DNA from: Ruminococcus sp.
Lineage (GTDB): Bacteria > Bacillota > Clostridia > Oscillospirales > Ruminococcaceae
DNA length: 8,500 bases
NCBI GenBank assembly: GCA_014799675.1
Contig: JAAVHM010000145.1
Span: 1-8,500 of the forward strand
Direction of reading: 5' to 3'
The notes below the pieces were generated by a model that ran no database searches, was not told the origin of the DNA, and saw nothing but the letters and a program-made list of their open reading frames with translations. Numbering within the stretch: position 1 is the stretch's first letter; every line of letters starts with the position of its first letter. The position numbers and the translations under genes were made by a program. This document shows positions 5,540 through 8,500 of this stretch, piece after piece.

Positions 5540-6334
5540 ATGGCGAAGGTTATCGTTGTTACAAATCAAAAAGGCGGCGTTGGCAAAACTACGACCTGCG
5601 CCGCCCTTACAGGTATTTTCCGAAGCAGAGACAAGAGAGTTCTTGCCATAGATATGGACCCCCAGGGAAATCTTTCCTTTTCCCTTGGCGCGGAGGACGA
5701 GGGGTACACTATCCACGACGTTATGACGGGAAAGTGCAACATCAGGCGGGCTATAAAGACCACGCACATCTGCGACGTTATAACATCAAACATTCTGCTT
5801 TCGGGCAGCGAGCTTGAGCTTACCTCAAACAGGCGCGAATTTATCCTTAAAGAAATTCTGCTGACTATCCGCGAGGCGTATGATTATATCATTATCGACA
5901 CGCCTCCCGCCTTGTCAATTCTTACCATAAACGCTTATACTGCTGCGGACGACCTTATTATCCCCATGACCCCCGAAATTTTGTCATTGCAGGGTATTGC
6001 TCAGCTTAAACAGACAATTCTTGCGGTCAAGAAGTATTACAACAAAAAGCTGAATATACGGGGCATTCTGCTGACAAAATATGTTGCCAAGCAGCAGCTT
6101 GCAACAGAGGTGGAGGAAATGGTGGAAATTGTTGCCGAGCAGCTCAAAACTGTGGTGCTTGATACGAAAATATCCGTATCGGTGGCTGTAGCGGAAGCTC
6201 CCGCCCACCAGGAGGTAATAACAAGCTATTCGCCTAACTGCCGCGCGTCTAAGGATTATGTAAAGCTTGCGGAGTCGCTGTACCCAGAGATAATCATACC
6301 CAAGAAAAAGGGCAGGGCTTTGTTTACAAAGTAA
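5540..6334 (+). CDS. ParA/Soj/MinD-type ATPase
   Basis: Members of this family form ATP-dependent dimers on DNA or membrane and position plasmids, chromosomes, flagella, chemoreceptors or secretion machines. The 264 residues carry the deviant Walker A box KGGVGKTT (11-18, with signature Lys11), Walker A' DMDPQGN (38-44) and Walker B YIIIDTPPA (116-124, Asp120), so ATPase activity is expected. The C-terminal block ISVSVAVAEAPAHQ (211-224) corresponds to the family's usual IPRNVRLSEAPSHG, but both arginines of that motif are replaced (Val213, Ala216). Arg235 in SPNCRASKDY is kept. No parB or parS-like repeat is visible, and the neighbours are PilZ and ComFB-like genes. A positioning or regulatory role is therefore as likely as DNA segregation; FleN/FlhG- or BcsQ-like functions are possible parallels. 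The ribosome site GAGGAAA (5523-5529) is about 10 nt from the ATG. The C-terminus ends in a basic segment, KKKGRALFTK. Confidence 0.93.
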   Translation: MAKVIVVTNQKGGVGKTTTCAALTGIFRSRDKRVLAIDMDPQGNLSFSLGAEDEGYTIHDVMTGKCNIRRAIKTTHICDVITSNILLSGSELELTSNRREFILKEILLTIREAYDYIIIDTPPALSILTINAYTAADDLIIPMTPEILSLQGIAQLKQTILAVKKYYNKKLNIRGILLTKYVAKQQLATEVEEMVEIVAEQLKTVVLDTKISVSVAVAEAPAHQEVITSYSPNCRASKDYVKLAESLYPEIIIPKKKGRALFTK

Positions 6335-6364
6335 TTGTAACAGTTACAGTAACCATATTACAAT
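6334..6364 (+). promoter_or_regulatory. Nested palindromes and possible promoter before the ComFB-like gene
   Basis: Right at the parA stop codon, TGTAAC-A-GTTACA (6336-6348) is a perfect palindrome. It overlaps GTTAC-A-GTAAC (6343-6353), and both lie inside an outer pair ATTGTAA (6334-6340) and TTACAAT (6358-6364). A weak promoter, TTGTAA (6335-6340) and TACAAT (6359-6364) with an 18-nt spacer, coincides with the outer arms. This is the arrangement expected of an operator over a promoter, though I cannot name a regulator. The DNA could also fold as a weak hairpin. Confidence 0.45.
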
Positions 6365-6402
6365 ATAAAATGGTTAAAGAGAAATAGAAAGGGAACTTAA
6401 AA

Positions 6403-6801
6403 ATGGCGGCGAAATCGAATAAAACGGACGCTGTTATGCGCCTGCTGACTGGAAAAAAGACTGCGGGAAACCCTATTCTCGACTCGGAATTCAAGGTCAA
6501 AAAAATTACATCAAAGAGCGCAAGCCTGTCGAAAGGCACAGAGATAGACATTACGGGAGAGCTTGTTTCGGAGCTTCTGCCGAGGGTGCTGACGAGGTTT
6601 CAGTGCTGCAAGTGCGGAGTTTGCTACGCGGAGGCTATGACGGAGGCTTTGGAAGTAACTCCCACGTTAAAGGTAAGGATAAACGCCAAGGACGACGTAA
6701 AGCGCGCCGAAAAGATGAAGCAGCAGAGCCGCAGAGAGGTTCTGTTTGCGCTTATAAGGCTTGCTTTAAAAAGGAAAAAATTGCCGCGGCACGACATATA
6801 G
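6403..6801 (+). CDS. ComFB-like small cysteine-rich protein
   Basis: The 132 residues resemble the late-competence ComFB family, known from the Bacillus comF operon. Cyanobacterial members have been reported to bind cyclic di-nucleotides; this is recalled, not checked. Residues 1-45 are basic and probably disordered. The core starts near 48 with IDITGELVSELLPRVLTRF, then CCKCGVCYAEAMTEALEVTP (68-87), the counterpart of ComFB's CxxCxxDvxALALNxLPP. Here it has four cysteines (68, 69, 71, 74), arranged CCxCxxC and suited to metal binding. A basic helix at about 104-127 ends KLPRHD, recalling the PRH end of ComFB. The usual Asp after the last cysteine and the Asn of ALN are not obvious, so the family call is moderate. 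The ATG has AAAGGGAA (6388-6395) about 7 nt upstream. sfsA starts 10 nt after its stop. It might be co-transcribed with parA or use the weak promoter at 6334-6364. Confidence 0.6.
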   Translation: MAAKSNKTDAVMRLLTGKKTAGNPILDSEFKVKKITSKSASLSKGTEIDITGELVSELLPRVLTRFQCCKCGVCYAEAMTEALEVTPTLKVRINAKDDVKRAEKMKQQSRREVLFALIRLALKRKKLPRHDI

Positions 6802-6811
6802 GCGTTGATTT

Positions 6812-7483
6812 ATGAGGTACGAAAATATTGTAAAAGGGAAATTTCTGGCGCGTCCCAACCGTTTTGTCGCACACGTTGAAATCGACGGCGAAGAAAAAAT
6901 TTGCCACGTAAAGAACACGGGGCGGTGCAGGGAGCTTCTGGTGCGGGACTGCACGGTTTACCTTGACAAAGCGAAAAATCCCGAGAGAAAGACGAAATAC
7001 GACCTTGTTGCGGTGGAAAAGGGACAGCGGCTCATCAACATGGACAGCTACGCTCCCAACATTGCGGCAGGGGAATTTTTGCCGAAAATTTTTCCAGATT
7101 GTATAATTAAATCGGAATATACATATGGCAATTCAAGGTTTGATTTTTACATTGAGGATAACAATAGAAAAATATTACTTGAAGTAAAGGGAGTTACTCT
7201 TGAACAGGACGGTGTAGTCATGTTCCCCGACGCGCCGACGGAGCGCGGTTTAAAGCACGTAAACGAGCTGATAAGCTGTGCAAAGGACGGCTATGAGGCG
7301 TATTTGCTGTTTGTGGTGCAAATGGACAAGGTGAAATACTTTACACCGAATTATGGAACTCACCCCCAATTCGGGGAGGCGTTGAAGAAAGCTTCCCAAG
7401 AGGGAGTGAAGCTGCTGGCGTATGACTGCGCTGTCACCCCCGACAGCATGGAGATAAAAAGTCCCGTTTGCATAAAATTGTAA
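6812..7483 (+). CDS. sfsA: SfsA family protein (DNA/RNA-binding nuclease-like)
   Basis: SfsA was first described in E. coli as a sugar fermentation stimulation protein, and its fold belongs to the PD-(D/E)XK nuclease group with an N-terminal OB-like domain; the cellular role remains unclear. The 223 residues have typical length. Residues 1 to about 75 form the OB-like part, with HVKNTGRCRELL (32-43), a family hallmark. The nuclease-like core shows SRFDFYIED (108-116) with Asp111, then LLEVKGVTL (122-130) with Glu124 and Lys126, then FPDAPTERGLKHVNEL (138-153), the most conserved block of the family. All expected active-site residues are present. The ribosome site is weak (ATAGGCG, 6798-6804), and the gene starts 10 nt after the ComFB-like stop, so translational coupling is likely. 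A local AT-rich patch lies at about 7080-7195, inside the gene. No clear terminator follows. Confidence 0.96.
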   Translation: MRYENIVKGKFLARPNRFVAHVEIDGEEKICHVKNTGRCRELLVRDCTVYLDKAKNPERKTKYDLVAVEKGQRLINMDSYAPNIAAGEFLPKIFPDCIIKSEYTYGNSRFDFYIEDNNRKILLEVKGVTLEQDGVVMFPDAPTERGLKHVNELISCAKDGYEAYLLFVVQMDKVKYFTPNYGTHPQFGEALKKASQEGVKLLAYDCAVTPDSMEIKSPVCIKL

Positions 7484-7557
7484 ATTATGTTCAAATGTCT
7501 TTGCAAATTACAGTAAAAAATGTATAAATTTTGTGCAAAATGATGTGTCCAAATGGC

Positions 7558-7586
7558 TTTACTTTTTGGCAGGAATGTGATATAAT
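7558..7586 (+). promoter_or_regulatory. Extended -10 promoter of the secreted-protein gene
   Basis: TTTACT (7558-7563, 4 of 6 to consensus) is followed after 17 nt by a perfect TATAAT (7581-7586). A TG one base upstream of it (7578-7579) makes an extended -10 element. The predicted start near 7593 leaves a leader of about 50 nt. The rest of the 160-nt gap after sfsA is AT-rich without a strong hairpin. Confidence 0.75.
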
Positions 7587-7643
7587 ATAAGGACATAGAA
7601 TATTTTGATTTTCATAATAAACTACATATTCCGGAGGGTATAT

Positions 7644-8500
7644 ATGGTGGATTTTAATACTAAAAAGAATATGCTTCAAAAATTAAGAAAGAAGCGCGGC
7701 GAAAACAAGCTGTTGTGGCTGCCCTGCGTTATTGCGGCGGCTTTTGTCAAGCTGTGGTACGGCACGGTTTGCAGGATAGGTATGGCTTTTTCCGACAAGA
7801 ACGGGAACTTCCTCGGCATAAAAATGCCAGAAAGACAGCCTAAGTCCCGCAAGATCCGCAGACAGGACGATATTGTCTATATTAAAAAGCCTTTTATCGG
7901 AAGGCTTGTTTCTGCTGTTCTGGCGGCGGCGTTTGTGCTTATGGTCGCGCCGGAGCTGAATTTGGTGGATTTGGGTGTAAGGGCGAGTGCGGTCGGAACA
8001 GCAGTAAAAGTGCATGAAGATGTAAGCAATACAGATCGTTTCTTTATTCCGAATGACACTAATACATTTGCGTATCTTGAAGATGAATATAATCATGCAA
8101 CAGATTGTATTTCAGCGGAAGTTACTGATTTTATATTAGGTTATGGAAAAATAAATATAACTTGGCGGTCTGTAATAAACGACGGCTGCCGTCATGTCGA
8201 TATAAATAACAATCCATGTACAAGCAATAATAGTTTTATTACAGGATATACTGTAAATATTACTTCAGACAAAGGATTTAAGTACAGCAACGATTACCCT
8301 GCTTCTCAATTCTCAACAGAAATTGAGGGTCTTCCTACAGGAGATGATTTAACGGTTGCGGTCATTCCCAAGGTTCAGGTGCTGCGCTGGGGATTTCAGC
8401 CGGCTGATCCTAATGTTGATGACTCAGAACCAAAGGTTACAAGGCAGACAACGCTTGATCCGATTATTCCGGAGCTGTTGAAAAATCAAAAATCGGAATT
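7644..8500 (+). CDS. Secreted protein with fibronectin-III-like region, partial
   Basis: The frame is open from an ATG at 7644 to the window end (285 codons, C-terminus missing). GGAGGG (7633-7638) lies 5-6 nt upstream. Residues 1-82 are basic and contain a first hydrophobic stretch (LLWLPCVIAAAFVKLW, 23-38). A second, stronger one lies at 84-102 (PFIGRLVSAVLAAAFVLMV, 83-101), followed by GVRASA (111-116), a plausible signal peptidase I site after Ala116. This signal is unusually deep: either a long signal-anchor region or two membrane passes. From about 155 to 240 the sequence resembles a fibronectin type III domain, with a core Trp174, TGYTVNI (200-206) and a closing LPTGDDLTVAVIP strand. 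Such domains are common in surface and polysaccharide-degrading proteins of rumen and gut clostridia. No catalytic domain is reached. Codon choice shifts towards A/T-ending codons from about 8007 to 8335. The function is unknown; an exported, probably surface role is inferred. Confidence 0.75.
   Translation, partial: MVDFNTKKNMLQKLRKKRGENKLLWLPCVIAAAFVKLWYGTVCRIGMAFSDKNGNFLGIKMPERQPKSRKIRRQDDIVYIKKPFIGRLVSAVLAAAFVLMVAPELNLVDLGVRASAVGTAVKVHEDVSNTDRFFIPNDTNTFAYLEDEYNHATDCISAEVTDFILGYGKINITWRSVINDGCRHVDINNNPCTSNNSFITGYTVNITSDKGFKYSNDYPASQFSTEIEGLPTGDDLTVAVIPKVQVLRWGFQPADPNVDDSEPKVTRQTTLDPIIPELLKNQKSE

Noticed and set aside
5015..5767. Minus-strand open frame of 250 codons
   Set aside because: It is antisense to the PilZ gene and the start of the ParA gene, both confirmed by motifs. 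Its length is explained by codon bias of the coding strand.
7484..7557. Possible terminator or switch after sfsA
   Set aside because: The DNA is AT-rich with only short imperfect repeats. No GC-rich stem with a T-run was found, so none is annotated.
7683..8096. Minus-strand open frame of 137 codons
   Set aside because: It is antisense to the secreted-protein gene, which has a promoter, ribosome site and export signal. The antisense peptide shows no family features.

Overview
The window looks like chromosomal DNA of a clostridial Firmicute, most likely an Oscillospiraceae/Ruminococcus-type gut or rumen bacterium. This rests on strong AGGAGG-type ribosome sites, sigma-A promoters with near-consensus boxes, moderate GC content with AT-rich intergenic DNA, and the protein families present. 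The genus is an inference; nothing in the window is diagnostic. No rRNA, tRNA, CRISPR array, transposase or phage gene was seen.

Layout. (1) 1-445: non-coding or weakly coding leader. It holds a possible truncated minus-strand ORF at the edge, a perfect 11-bp hairpin with a G-quadruplex motif in its loop, a C-rich tract that can pair with it instead, and a full-consensus promoter (TTGACA-17-TATAAT). (2) 446-3104, plus strand: greA (transcript cleavage factor), lysS (class II lysyl-tRNA synthetase) and a two-helix membrane protein, apparently one operon ending at a strong terminator. (3) 3182-4589, minus strand: a two-gene operon encoding a YiiX-like permuted papain-fold protein and a two-helix membrane protein. 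It meets the greA operon tail to tail over two terminators. Its 5' leader is almost entirely one long inverted repeat. (4) 4787-7483, plus strand: a PilZ-domain protein, a ParA/MinD-type ATPase, a small cysteine-rich ComFB-like protein and SfsA. (5) 7558 to the window end: a new promoter and the start of a secreted protein with a fibronectin-III-like region, cut off by the edge.

How the genes work together. greA and lysS are housekeeping information-processing genes. The most interesting block is region 4. PilZ is the classic cyclic-di-GMP receptor fold, and ComFB-domain proteins have more recently been linked to cyclic dinucleotide binding. Here they flank a ParA-type ATPase that has no ParB partner in view and has lost two arginines of a conserved ParA motif. 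I infer a possible cyclic-di-GMP-responsive localisation or surface-assembly module. The family calls are solid for PilZ, ParA and SfsA and tentative for ComFB; the joint function is a hypothesis.
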